Assembly: GCF_019799925.1 (NCBI RefSeq)
Contig: NZ_JABGCG010000005.1
Location: 292,318 to 356,317 of the forward strand
Reading direction: 5' to 3'
DNA length: 64,000 bases
From: Blastococcus sp. CPCC 205250
GTDB taxonomy: Bacteria > Actinomycetota > Actinomycetes > Mycobacteriales > Geodermatophilaceae
In this document: positions 55,232 through 63,771 of the stretch, one piece after another
How positions within the stretch are numbered: the first letter of the stretch is position 1
Layout: each line of letters opens with the position of its first letter
Translations under genes and position numbers: made by a program
Notes under the pieces: model-generated
Database searches by the model: none
What the model was told of the DNA's origin: nothing
Seen by the model: only the letters and a program-made list of their open reading frames with translations

Positions 55232-55270
55232 GGCGCCGCCCGGGCCCCAGGCCGGGCCACTGCCCAGGCC

Positions 55271-55768
55271 TCAGTCCGGGGGGTCGGTCCGCGCGTGCCG
55301 CTGGACGATCTCCGTCATCTCGGTGAGGAACCGGACGACGACGGCGAGCTCCTCGTCGGTGTAGCCGCCCAGCGCGTCGACCATGTCGCGCGACAGCCCG
55401 CCGAAGTGCTCGGCACCCGCGGCCATGGCGCTCTCGGACATCGCCAGCGTGACCCGCCGACGGTCCTCGGGGTCCCGGACCCGGCGGACGTGGCCTCCTC
55501 GCTCCAGGCGGTCCACCAGCGCGGTCACCGACGCCGAGCGCAGCTCCACCGCCGCTCCGAGCCCGCCAGCCGAGAGCGCCTCGCCGCGCCGGGCCGCGTC
55601 CATGATCGCCACCAGGGCCCGGACGTCGGTGCGGTTCAGGCCGTGGGCCAGCGCGAACCGCTGGCTGACGGCGTCGAGCTCGACGTCGAGCCGGCGCAGC
55701 ATCAGCGCCACCTCGCGCCGCGCCGCCGTCGCGTCGTCCACCTGCCTGCCTCCGCTCCGCCGCTGCAT
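55271..55768 (-). CDS. MarR-family transcriptional regulator
   Basis: A 165-aa winged-helix protein. The HTH region spans residues 45-115 (LNRTDVRALVAIMDAARRG, LGAAVELRSASVTALVDRLERGGHVRRVRDPEDRRRVTLAM), with the conserved Asp-Arg-Arg wing. It is divergent from an MMPL exporter gene, with an inverted repeat in the 56-base gap, so it most likely represses the exporter and itself. Exporter-linked MarR proteins usually release DNA on binding a lipophilic compound. ATG 55768 is preceded by GGAG. Confidence 0.9.
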   Translation of the reverse strand: MQRRSGGRQVDDATAARREVALMLRRLDVELDAVSQRFALAHGLNRTDVRALVAIMDAARRGEALSAGGLGAAVELRSASVTALVDRLERGGHVRRVRDPEDRRRVTLAMSESAMAAGAEHFGGLSRDMVDALGGYTDEELAVVVRFLTEMTEIVQRHARTDPPD

Positions 55769-55784
55769 CCGCTCCGGGCTAATC

Positions 55785-55799
55785 TCTCGAAGATCGAGA
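55785..55799. promoter_or_regulatory. Likely MarR operator
   Basis: TCTCGA-AGA-TCGAGA is a perfect inverted repeat between the divergent marR and MMPL genes. It lies next to GACTAT (55798-55803), a plausible -10 for the MMPL gene, and beside GATTAG on the other strand for marR. Confidence 0.65.
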
Positions 55800-55824
55800 C
55801 TATCGTCGTTCGAGGGAACTCATC

Positions 55825-57921
55825 ATGGCGCGCAGGACCTCCGTCGCCCGCTGGCTGCTGCCGGCCCTCGTCGTCCTGGCGTGGCTCGGGCTGTCCGCTC
55901 CCCTCGGCTCGCTGAGCGGCGGGCTGGGTGACGTCCAGACCAACGACTCCGCCGCCTTCCTGCCCGACAGCGCCGAGTCCACGCGGGTCTCGGAGCTGCT
56001 GCGCGGCTTCGACACGGAGCGCTCCCTGCCGGTGATCCTGCTGTGGGAGAGCGCGGACGGCCCGCTCGACCCGGCCGCCCTCCAGGAGATCACCGCCCGC
56101 GTCGACGAGGCGGGCCGGATCGCCGGCGACGCCGGCGCGCTCACCGGGGAGCCCTCGCCACCGATCCCGTCCGACGACGGCCAGGCGGCCCAGGCGGTGC
56201 TGCCCATCAGCCCCGACCTCGGCGACGCGCTCGCCGACGTCATCGACGACCTGCGGGCACTGCCGCCGGTCGACGGGACGACGGAGTACGTCACCGGCCC
56301 GGGCGCGCTGTTCAACGACTTCGCGGCGGGCTTCGCCGGCATCGACGGGCTGCTGCTCCTCGCGGCGTTCGGCGTGGTCCTGGTCATCCTGCTGGTGGTC
56401 TACCGCAGCCCGTTGCTGCCGCTGCTGGTCATCCTCACCGCCGGCCTGGCCCTGGTCGCCGCGCTCGCGGTGGCCTACCTGCTGGCCGAGCGGGGCTGGA
56501 TCGAGGTCAACGGGCAGAGCCAGGGGATCGCGTCGATCCTCGTGGTCGGCGCAGCCACCGACTACGGCCTCCTGCTGGTGGCCCGCTACCGCGAGGAGCT
56601 GCGCCGGGAGCAGTCGCCCCTCGACGCGATGCGCGTCGCGCTGCGGCAGTCGTGGGAGCCGATCGCCGCCTCCGCCGCGACCGTCGTCCTCGGCGTGCTG
56701 TGCCTGCTCTTCTCCGACCTCGGCAGCAACCGGGGCCTGGGGCCGATCTCCGCCGTCGGCATCGCGCTGGCCATGGTCGCCGCGCTCACCTTCCTGCCCG
56801 CGGTCCTCGTGCTGCTCGGCCGGGCGGCCTTCTGGCCCTTCCGCCCGCGGTACGGCAGCGAGCACCCGCACGGCCGGGGCTGGGAGCGGGTGGCCGGCGT
56901 CGTCGGCCGGCGTCCGGGCCGGGCCCTGCTGGGCAGCGTCGGCCTGCTCGTCGTCCTGGCGGCGTTCGTGCCGACCTTCGACGCCGAGGGCATCCCCCTG
57001 TCGGAGGCGGTGCGCGGCGGCTCCCCCTCTGGCGAGGGTCAGGTCGCGCTGGCCCGGCACTACGACGCCGGGGCGGCCACCCCGGCCACGATCGTCACCC
57101 CGGCCGACGGCTGGGAGGAGGTCGCCGCGGCCGCCGCCGGGGTGGACGGCGTCGCGGACGTCCAGCCCTCCACCGGGCAGCCGGGCGGCCCGCCCGATCC
57201 GCAGGCCCCGCCGGTGGAGGTCGACGGGCTGGTCCGGCTCGACGCCACCCTGGACGACGCCCCCGACAGCACCCGGGCGCAGGAGACCGTCGCCGACCTG
57301 CGCGCGGCGGTGGGCGGGGTGGACGACGAGGCGCTGGTCGGCGGCCCGACGGCGCAGGACCTCGACACCCAGGACACCGCCGCCCGCGACCTGGCGGTGA
57401 TCGTGCCGCTGGTGCTGCTGGTCATCACCGTCGTCCTGGCGCTGCTGCTGCGCGCGCTGGTGGCCCCGCTGCTGCTGGTCGCCACGGTGGCGCTGAGCGT
57501 GCTGGCCACGGTCGGCGTCGCGGCCCTGGTGTTCGACCCGCTGTTCGGCTTCCCGAGCAGCGATCCGCAGGTGCTGTTCATCGGCTTCGTGTTCCTGGTG
57601 GCCCTGGGGATCGACTACAACATCTTCCTCATGACCCGGGCCCGCGAGGAGTCGCAGCGGCACGGGACGCGCGCGGGTGTGCTGCGCGCGCTCGCCGTCA
57701 CCGGCGGGGTCATCACCAGCGCCGGGCTGGTGCTCGCCGCCACCTTCGGGGCGCTGACCGTGCTGCCGCTGGTGATCCTCATCCAGCTGGGCTTCCTGGT
57801 CGGCTTCGGCGTGCTGCTGGACACCTTCGTCGTCCGCACGCTCATGGTGCCCGCGGCGGTGCACCTGCTGGGGGACCGCGTCTGGTGGCCCAGCCGCCTG
57901 GCGCGCGGCCCCCGCCCCTGA
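55825..57921 (+). CDS. MMPL-family RND transporter
   Basis: A 698-aa polytopic exporter with about 12 membrane helices in two halves. Each half has helix 1, an extracellular loop, then a five-helix block. The conserved half-signatures are GAATDYGLLLVARYREELRRE near residue 250 and GIDYNIFLMTRAREESQRHG near 600; the Asp-Tyr pairs form the proton relay. Related actinobacterial MMPL proteins move lipids or drugs across the membrane. It is shorter than mycobacterial MmpL (about 950 aa), fitting the MmpL11/YdfJ-like class. Regulated by the divergent MarR, by inference. Confidence 0.93.
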   Translation: MARRTSVARWLLPALVVLAWLGLSAPLGSLSGGLGDVQTNDSAAFLPDSAESTRVSELLRGFDTERSLPVILLWESADGPLDPAALQEITARVDEAGRIAGDAGALTGEPSPPIPSDDGQAAQAVLPISPDLGDALADVIDDLRALPPVDGTTEYVTGPGALFNDFAAGFAGIDGLLLLAAFGVVLVILLVVYRSPLLPLLVILTAGLALVAALAVAYLLAERGWIEVNGQSQGIASILVVGAATDYGLLLVARYREELRREQSPLDAMRVALRQSWEPIAASAATVVLGVLCLLFSDLGSNRGLGPISAVGIALAMVAALTFLPAVLVLLGRAAFWPFRPRYGSEHPHGRGWERVAGVVGRRPGRALLGSVGLLVVLAAFVPTFDAEGIPLSEAVRGGSPSGEGQVALARHYDAGAATPATIVTPADGWEEVAAAAAGVDGVADVQPSTGQPGGPPDPQAPPVEVDGLVRLDATLDDAPDSTRAQETVADLRAAVGGVDDEALVGGPTAQDLDTQDTAARDLAVIVPLVLLVITVVLALLLRALVAPLLLVATVALSVLATVGVAALVFDPLFGFPSSDPQVLFIGFVFLVALGIDYNIFLMTRAREESQRHGTRAGVLRALAVTGGVITSAGLVLAATFGALTVLPLVILIQLGFLVGFGVLLDTFVVRTLMVPAAVHLLGDRVWWPSRLARGPRP

Positions 57922-57961
57922 CGACGATCCCCGCGCACCCACCGTGGTCGGGGCCGGCTGC

Positions 57962-58936
57962 TCAGACGCGGCCGGCGCGCACCCCGGACAGCCAGGCGTC
58001 CGCGTCGGTGAAGGCGGCGTCGGTCGCCTCGTCGGACACCGGCCGGTTCTCCCGGTCGTCGGCGCGCGGGTAGGAGCCCAGGAAGCGGACGTCCTCGCAC
58101 ACCCGGTGCAGCGCCGCCAGCGCCTCCCCGACCCGGGCCTCGGCGACGTGCCCCTCGCAGTCGAGGGAGAAGGAGTAGACCCAGCGCCGCTCGCGGGTGG
58201 GGCGGGACTCGATCCGGGTCAGGCTGATCCCGCGGGCGGCGAACTCGCGCAGCACCTCGAGCAGGGCGCCGGTCCGGTCGGCCACGACCGCCACCAGCGA
58301 GGTCTTGTCGTTGCCCGTGGGCGCCGGCAGCGGCCCCGGCCGGGTCACCAGCACGAAGCGGGTGACCGCGCCGCGGTGGTCGGCGATGTCCTCGGCCAGG
58401 GCGGTGAGCCCGTACCGCCGGGCGGCGATCGGCGCGCAGACGGCGGCGTCCCAGCGCCCGTCCGCGACCGCCTGGGCCGCGCCGGAGGTCGAGGTCTCCG
58501 ACTGCGGCGCGAGCCCCGGCAGGTGCTCGGCCAGCCAGCGGGCGGTCTGCGCCAGCGCGTGCGGGTGGCTGGCCACGGAGCGGACGTCGGCCAGGGTCGT
58601 GCCGGGGCGGACGGCGAGGACGAACGTGGGCTCGAGGAACACCTCGCGCGCAATCAGCAGCGGGTCGCCGTCGGCCAGCCCGTCCATCGTCGCCGGCACC
58701 GAGCCCTCGATGCTGTTCTCGAAGGGGACCAGCGCGGCGTCGACCTCGCCGACCCGGACGGCGGCCAGCGCGGCGGCCACGGTCGGCCGCGGCGAGCGGG
58801 CGGCGGCGTCGCCGACGGCCCTGCTGAGCGCCGACTCGGCGAAGGTACCCTCGGGGCCCAGGTAGGCGAACGTCGTCGGAGACGTACTGGTGGACTGCGT
58901 ACCGGTGGGTACGGGGTCCAGGGGCGTCACGGGCAT
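57962..58936 (-). CDS. pheA: Prephenate dehydratase
   Basis: A 324-aa enzyme converting prephenate to phenylpyruvate in phenylalanine synthesis. The catalytic domain starts FAYLGPEGTFAESAL (residue 23), with ENSIEGSVPATMDGL near 75, the STSGAAQAVADG region near 145 and the catalytic Thr-Arg-Phe in VTRFVLVTR near 190. The C-terminal ACT domain (215-290) has the phenylalanine-binding ESRPTRERRWVYSF motif, so feedback inhibition is expected. No chorismate mutase domain is fused. ATG 58936 is 6 nt after TACCCT (58943-58948, minus strand), so it is probably leaderless. Confidence 0.96.
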   Translation of the reverse strand: MPVTPLDPVPTGTQSTSTSPTTFAYLGPEGTFAESALSRAVGDAAARSPRPTVAAALAAVRVGEVDAALVPFENSIEGSVPATMDGLADGDPLLIAREVFLEPTFVLAVRPGTTLADVRSVASHPHALAQTARWLAEHLPGLAPQSETSTSGAAQAVADGRWDAAVCAPIAARRYGLTALAEDIADHRGAVTRFVLVTRPGPLPAPTGNDKTSLVAVVADRTGALLEVLREFAARGISLTRIESRPTRERRWVYSFSLDCEGHVAEARVGEALAALHRVCEDVRFLGSYPRADDRENRPVSDEATDAAFTDADAWLSGVRAGRV

Positions 58937-59041
58937 CCGACGAGGGTAGTGCGGGCGGGGCCGACGGGACGTCGGCCCCGGGGGAACCGCCTCGCCGCCG
59001 GCTGGAGCAGCCGGCCCGCCAGCTCTCGAGTGGAGGGATGC

Positions 59042-60778
59042 GTGACCCCCGGCACCATCCGCGTCACTGAGCGTGATCTGGAAGCTGCACTCTGGCGTCT
59101 CCTGGCCGCCAGCGACCGCGTCGACCCCCCGGCCTTCGCCCGCGCGCACGACGACGCCGCGGACCTCCTCCTCGCCGCCACCGACCCGGCGTGGGTCGCC
59201 TGGCGGCACGCCTTCGACGCCCGCCGCGCGCTGATCGACGCCGACGTCGACTCCGCCACGACCGCCGTCGGCGCGGCCCGGACGGCGCTGGGCGGCTGCC
59301 CGCCGACCGCGCTGACCGCCCTCACCCTCGCCTACCTCGCCCACGTCGAGGCGACCGCCGACCACGTCGACGCGGCGATGCTGCTGGCCGTCGACGCCAG
59401 CCTGCTGGCCGAGGCCTCCGGAGGCTCCGGCACGGGGGCGGCCGGACCGGGCCGGCCCCCCAACCAGGCCCCCCACCAGGCCCCCCACCAGCCCTCCGAT
59501 CCTGCCTCCCACCGGGCCTCCCACCAGGCCCACGCCTGGCTGTCGCTGACCCTCGGCGCGCTCGACCTCGAGGAGCTCGCCGCGGCGCAGGCCGAGCAGG
59601 GCGCCCGGATCGCCGCGCGCCTGCCGGACCCCGCCGACCGGTGGCAGCTGCTCCTGCTGTGCGCCCAGCAGCACGTGGAGCTCGCGCAGACCCAGTGCCG
59701 CCGAGGGCAGGACGACCGGGCGGCGGAGCTGGCCGCCGTCGCGCTCGGCTGCGCCACGCGGGCCCGGTCCCTCGACCACGAGCCGGAGCCCGGCGACGGC
59801 GACCTGCTCGACGTCGTCCAGGCGTGGGCGATGGCCTGCGCCGGCGACCGGGACGGCGCGCTCGGTCCGCTGCGGCGGGCACACCGGCGGGTGCACCGGG
59901 ACGGCGGGATCTGGCTGCGCGGCTACACCGACCTGGTGCTGGCCCGACTGCTCGCCCGGCTCTCCCAGGACCAGGCCGGCGGCGGGCACGCCGAGGAGGC
60001 CACCGACCTGCTGGTCGACGCGGCCGGCGCCTTCGCCGCCAGCGGCGACCGCCGCCGCTACCGGCAGTGCCTGCTCGAGCTGGGCCAGGCCACCGCCGCC
60101 CAGGGCCGGCCGGCCGAGGCGCTGCACTGGCTGGAGGCCTACCGGGGCGAGGCCGGGCGGGCGCACGCGCGCAGCCGGGAGCTGTGGGGCGAGATGTTCG
60201 TGCGCCGCAGCCGGCTGCGCGAGGCCGAGCGGCAGGCCGCCGTCCTGCGCACCTACGCGATGGAGGACCCGCTCACCGGGCTGGGCAACCGGCGCAGTGC
60301 CGAGCGCCGGCTGGGCAGCATGCCGCTGGGCGACGCGCCGCTGTCGCTGGCCGTCGTCGACGTCGACCGCTTCAAGGAGGTCAACGACGACACCTCGCAC
60401 TCGCACGGCGACGAGGTGCTGCGGCGGGTCGCCGACCTGCTGCGCGAGCACTGCCGCACCGGCGACGAGGTGTACCGGTGGGCCGGCGACGAGTTCCTGG
60501 TCGTGCTGCCCGAGGCCACCGAGAACCAGGCGCTGATGGCCATGGAGCGGCTGCGGGCCGCCGTCGCCGCCGCCGACTGGGGCGACCTCCAGCTCCCCGA
60601 GCCGGTGACCGTGAGCATCGGCGTGGCCACCGCACCCACCCGGGACCCCGAGCAGGCCGCGGTGCCCTCGGGCTGGAAGTCGCTGTTCGACACCGCCGAC
60701 CTGCACCTGTTCAGCGCCAAGCGCGGCGGGCGCAACCGGGTGCGTGCGCCCGGGGCGACGGGTGGGGACGGCGCATGA
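59042..60778 (+). CDS. TPR-like / AGDEF-type diguanylate cyclase
   Basis: A 578-aa soluble protein. Residues 1-395 are Ala/Leu-rich helical hairpins resembling TPR repeats (FAASGDRRRYRQCLLELGQATAAQGRPAEALHWLEAY at the end). They are interrupted at about 140-164 by a His/Pro/Gln-rich tract (NQAPHQAPHQPSDP). The GGDEF domain runs from about 405 to 570 (MEDPLTGLGNRRSAERRL; VVDVDRFKEVNDD; YRWAGDEFLVVLPE). The active-site loop is AGDEF, first Gly replaced by Ala; the catalytic Asp-Glu are kept and other AGDEF cyclases are known to work. GTG 59042 has GGAGG upstream. Its stop overlaps the start of a homologous gene as ATGA. Confidence 0.88.
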   Translation: MTPGTIRVTERDLEAALWRLLAASDRVDPPAFARAHDDAADLLLAATDPAWVAWRHAFDARRALIDADVDSATTAVGAARTALGGCPPTALTALTLAYLAHVEATADHVDAAMLLAVDASLLAEASGGSGTGAAGPGRPPNQAPHQAPHQPSDPASHRASHQAHAWLSLTLGALDLEELAAAQAEQGARIAARLPDPADRWQLLLLCAQQHVELAQTQCRRGQDDRAAELAAVALGCATRARSLDHEPEPGDGDLLDVVQAWAMACAGDRDGALGPLRRAHRRVHRDGGIWLRGYTDLVLARLLARLSQDQAGGGHAEEATDLLVDAAGAFAASGDRRRYRQCLLELGQATAAQGRPAEALHWLEAYRGEAGRAHARSRELWGEMFVRRSRLREAERQAAVLRTYAMEDPLTGLGNRRSAERRLGSMPLGDAPLSLAVVDVDRFKEVNDDTSHSHGDEVLRRVADLLREHCRTGDEVYRWAGDEFLVVLPEATENQALMAMERLRAAVAAADWGDLQLPEPVTVSIGVATAPTRDPEQAAVPSGWKSLFDTADLHLFSAKRGGRNRVRAPGATGGDGA

Positions 60779-63771
60779 CCGTCTCCCCGCGGTGGGGCTC
60801 CTGTGACGAAACGGACGAGACCCCCGCGCCGACCCGGCGCGCCCCCGGAGGGGTGCGTGACAGCCGCGACGACGGCGTGCACAGTGCGCTCGTGCCACCG
60901 GGAGCCCTGCATCACCGGGTGACCGCTGCCCTCTCGGACTGGCGGCTCGACGACGCCGAGGAGCTGCTGGCCGACGTCGAGGGCGATCCCTCGCCGTACG
61001 CCGCGCCCGCGGCCGCCCCCGAGGACGCCGACCCGACCGCCGCCGCGAGCCTCGGCCGCGCCTGGGCCGACACGCTGCGCGCCGAGCTGCTCGTCCGCCG
61101 GCTGCGGATGGCCGGCTTCACCCTCGTCGGCGACCCCGTCGAGCCGCTGCCCGGCGAGCCCGCCGCCGCGCCGCTGGACCTGCACGCCGGCCTGGCCGGG
61201 CTGCTCGACGGGCCGGGGGCCGACGGCGACGCGCAGGCCTCGCGCGCCGCGCTGGCGATCGCCCTGGTCCGGTCGGCCAAGGCTGCGTTCGACGCGACGG
61301 ACGACGACCTGCAGCGCGCCGCCGGCCTGGCCCGGCACGCGCGCATCGAGCTGCTCTCCCGCCGGATCGACGCCGCCATGGACGAGGCGGTCGAGGCGGC
61401 CAGCCTGCTCGACCCCGCGCTGCCGCCGTCGGCGCTGCTGGTGGACACGCTGGCCACGCTGGCCGGCGTCCTGGCCGACCTGGAGCTCATGCCGCTCGCA
61501 CTGGACTACCAGCGGCGGGCCCACGAGACGGCGCTGGCTGCGGCCGCCGCCGACTCGCTCACCCCCGAGGACGGCGACGCCGACGTGCTCGTCGCCCGCG
61601 CCGCGACCCGGCTCGGTGAGCTGTGCGCCGAGCTCGGCGAGGGCCTGCTCGACGACGGCGTGCCGGAATCGGCCGGACCCCACTTCGCCGAGGCGCGCCG
61701 GCTCGCCGAGGACGCGCTCGCCCTGCTGCCCCCCGAGGCCGGCGAGGCGGTCGTCACCGCCCAGGTGGTGCACGGCTGGGCACTGGTCGGGCTCGGCGAG
61801 CACGCCGCGGCCGCCGGCCCGCTGCGCGCCGCCGTCCGCATCACCAGCGCGACCGGCGACCGGGCGCTGCTGGCCGCGGCCCTGCTCGCGCTCGGCCGCG
61901 CGCTGCGCCGCCAGGGCGACGGCCGGGGCGCCGACGACCAGCTGGCCAAGGCGCTGGCGCTGTCGACCGAGCACGGGCTGCCGCGGCTGCGCCGGGCCGC
62001 CCTGCGCGAGCTGTGCACCCTGCACGCCGAGCTCGACGACGCCGGGCGGGCGCTGCCCTACCTGCAGGCCTACCTCGCCGACGAGCTGGACCGGGTCGAC
62101 GAGCGGCGCACCCGGTGGGTGGAGCTGTTCGGCCGGCGCAAGAGCCTGCTGGAGACCGAGCGGGCCGCCGGGCAGCTGCGCCGGCAGGCCTACGAGGACC
62201 CGCTCACCCACCTGCCCAACCGCCGCTACGCCGAGGCCCGGCTCGACGGGCTGATCTCCGCCGGCACCACCCCCGCCCTCGCCGTGGTGGACATCGACCG
62301 GTTCAAGTCGATCAACGACGCGATCGGCCACCCCGGCGGCGACGCCGTGCTGCGGACGATCGCCGACCTGCTCATCGACGGCTGCCGCGACACCGACGAG
62401 GTCTGCCGGTGGGCCGGTGACGAGTTCGTCGTCCTGCTCCCCGAGACCACCGCCGAGCAGGCCGAGCGGGCGCTGGAACGGATCCGCCGGGCCGTGGCCG
62501 GCCACGACTGGTCGGCGCTGGGCCTCCCGCGCCCGGTGACGATCAGCGTGGGCATCGCCTCGGCGACCCGGGGCGACGACCGGCGCACGCTCTTCGCCGC
62601 CGCCGACGGCGTCCTGTACGACGCCAAGCGCACCGGCCGCGACCGCGTGGTCAGCCTCTCCGCGGTCACCCAGCGGGCCGGCACCCCCCTCGACGCACCG
62701 GCCGCCGCGGCGGACGAGCCCGCTCCCACCGCGCCCCCCTCCGCGCCCCCCTCCGTGCCCCCCACCGCGCCCCCCTCCGCGCCCCCCTCCGTGCCCCCCA
62801 CCGCGCCCCCCTCCGCGCCCCCCTCCGTGCCCCCCACCGCGCCCCCCTCCGCGCCCCCCTCCGTGCCCCCCACCGCGCCCCCCTCCGCGCCCCCCTCCGT
62901 GCCCCCCACCGCGCCCCCCTCCGCGCCCCCCTCCGTGCCCCCCACCGCGCCCCCCTCCGCGCCCCCCTCCGTGCCCCCCACCGCGCCCCCCTCCGCGCCC
63001 CCCTCCGTGCCCCCCGCCGGCGACCCGGGAGGGACCGCCGAGGGCTTCGCGCCGCTGCTGCTCGAGCCCACCCCGGCCGACGTCCCGCTGGCCACGGCGC
63101 GGTCCGCCACGCCTGCCGCCCCGCTGCCGACGGGTGCGGCTCCCGGTCGCGGGCCCGGCACCGAGCCCGACGTCGTCTGGGCTCCCGGGCGCAGCACCGA
63201 GCAGCTGCTCGCGCTGGTCGGCCAGGCGCGCCTGGACTCCCCCGACCGGCCGGTCGTCGTGGTGCGCGCCGCCGCGGAGACCCTCGTCGCGCTGGTCGGC
63301 GAGTTCGGCGCCCAGACCACGGTGGACGCCGCCGCGATGTCGGCCGCCGTGGGCCCCCTCCCCGAGCCGGTCGGCCGGGTCGTCGTCCTCTCCGCCGGCG
63401 GTGGGGACGCCACGGTGGCCGCCGAGGCGGCGTTCGCCGCGCGCGTGGCCGGGACCGGCGTCACCCGGGTCGCCGACCTCGGGGGCAGCCGGATGCACAA
63501 CGGCCTGCCCGACCCCTCGGTGCTCGCCGACGCCGACTGCCTGGTCGTCGTCGCCGGGCTCGACGCCTCCCTGGCCGGGCTGGTCGCCGCCACCACCGAC
63601 GTGCCGGTCGTCGCCGTCCCCACCTCCACCGGGCAGCCGGGGTCGTTCGGTGGCTTCGGCGCGCTGCTGACGATGCTCAACTCCTCCACGCCCGGCGTGG
63701 TGGTCAGCAACATCGACAACGGCCACGCCGCCGGCGTCTTCGCCGCCCGGATCGCGCGCCGGTCACGGTGA
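60775..63771 (+). CDS. TPR-like / AGDEF cyclase / APPS-VPPT repeat / LarB-like fusion protein
   Basis: A 998-aa protein in one uninterrupted frame. Residues 1-450 are helical, TPR-like. GGDEF domain at 465-625: EDPLTHLPNRRYAEARL, VVDIDRFKSINDAIGHPGGD, RWAGDEFVVLLPE (AGDEF near 546). Residues 652-748 are eight copies of APPSAPPSVPPT. Residues 795-998 read as LarB/AIR-carboxylase-like: DVVWAPGRSTEQLLALV, VVVLSAGGGDATVAAEAAF, VTRVADLGG, VVVAGLDASLAGLVAATTDVPVVAVPTS, GGFGALLTMLNSS, NIDNGHAAG. LarB proper usually has Cys where the second Ser of MLNSS stands; that Cys carries the covalent pyridine intermediate. Coupled to the upstream homologous cyclase (ATGA). No larC or larE is visible nearby. 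Confidence 0.85.
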   Translation: MTVSPRWGSCDETDETPAPTRRAPGGVRDSRDDGVHSALVPPGALHHRVTAALSDWRLDDAEELLADVEGDPSPYAAPAAAPEDADPTAAASLGRAWADTLRAELLVRRLRMAGFTLVGDPVEPLPGEPAAAPLDLHAGLAGLLDGPGADGDAQASRAALAIALVRSAKAAFDATDDDLQRAAGLARHARIELLSRRIDAAMDEAVEAASLLDPALPPSALLVDTLATLAGVLADLELMPLALDYQRRAHETALAAAAADSLTPEDGDADVLVARAATRLGELCAELGEGLLDDGVPESAGPHFAEARRLAEDALALLPPEAGEAVVTAQVVHGWALVGLGEHAAAAGPLRAAVRITSATGDRALLAAALLALGRALRRQGDGRGADDQLAKALALSTEHGLPRLRRAALRELCTLHAELDDAGRALPYLQAYLADELDRVDERRTRWVELFGRRKSLLETERAAGQLRRQAYEDPLTHLPNRRYAEARLDGLISAGTTPALAVVDIDRFKSINDAIGHPGGDAVLRTIADLLIDGCRDTDEVCRWAGDEFVVLLPETTAEQAERALERIRRAVAGHDWSALGLPRPVTISVGIASATRGDDRRTLFAAADGVLYDAKRTGRDRVVSLSAVTQRAGTPLDAPAAAADEPAPTAPPSAPPSVPPTAPPSAPPSVPPTAPPSAPPSVPPTAPPSAPPSVPPTAPPSAPPSVPPTAPPSAPPSVPPTAPPSAPPSVPPTAPPSAPPSVPPAGDPGGTAEGFAPLLLEPTPADVPLATARSATPAAPLPTGAAPGRGPGTEPDVVWAPGRSTEQLLALVGQARLDSPDRPVVVVRAAAETLVALVGEFGAQTTVDAAAMSAAVGPLPEPVGRVVVLSAGGGDATVAAEAAFAARVAGTGVTRVADLGGSRMHNGLPDPSVLADADCLVVVAGLDASLAGLVAATTDVPVVAVPTSTGQPGSFGGFGALLTMLNSSTPGVVVSNIDNGHAAGVFAARIARRSR
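62731..63018 (+). repeat. Eight tandem 36-bp in-frame repeats
   Basis: Eight head-to-tail copies of a 36-bp unit run from 62731 to 63018; each encodes APPS APPS VPPT, the last ending VPPA. The copies look identical except for the final base triplet. Inside each unit the first two 12-bp blocks are also identical, giving a higher-order 12-bp pattern. As 36 is a multiple of three, gains or losses of units keep the frame. Confidence 0.97.

Noticed and set aside
57962..60898. N-terminal extension of PheA to 978 residues
   Set aside because: The extra part is antisense to the first cyclase gene; prephenate dehydratase begins at 58936, where a -10 box lies 6 nt upstream.
62731..63018. Regular 36-bp repeats as a possible CRISPR array
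   Set aside because: Repeats are contiguous without spacers and encode an in-frame Pro-rich linker; no cas genes are near.
60253..63726. A 1157-codon open frame on the minus strand, with PE_PGRS-like Gly-Arg/Gly-His repeats
   Set aside because: It is the antisense shadow of the two cyclase genes and the Pro-rich repeat. The plus-strand frames carry clear domains, and in high-GC DNA the complement of a real gene is often open.
63007..63771. LarB-like region as a separate gene starting inside the linker
   Set aside because: The frame is continuous with the cyclase and no start codon with a suitable ribosome site or -10 box precedes the LarB-like motifs; the GTG codons present belong to the repeat units.
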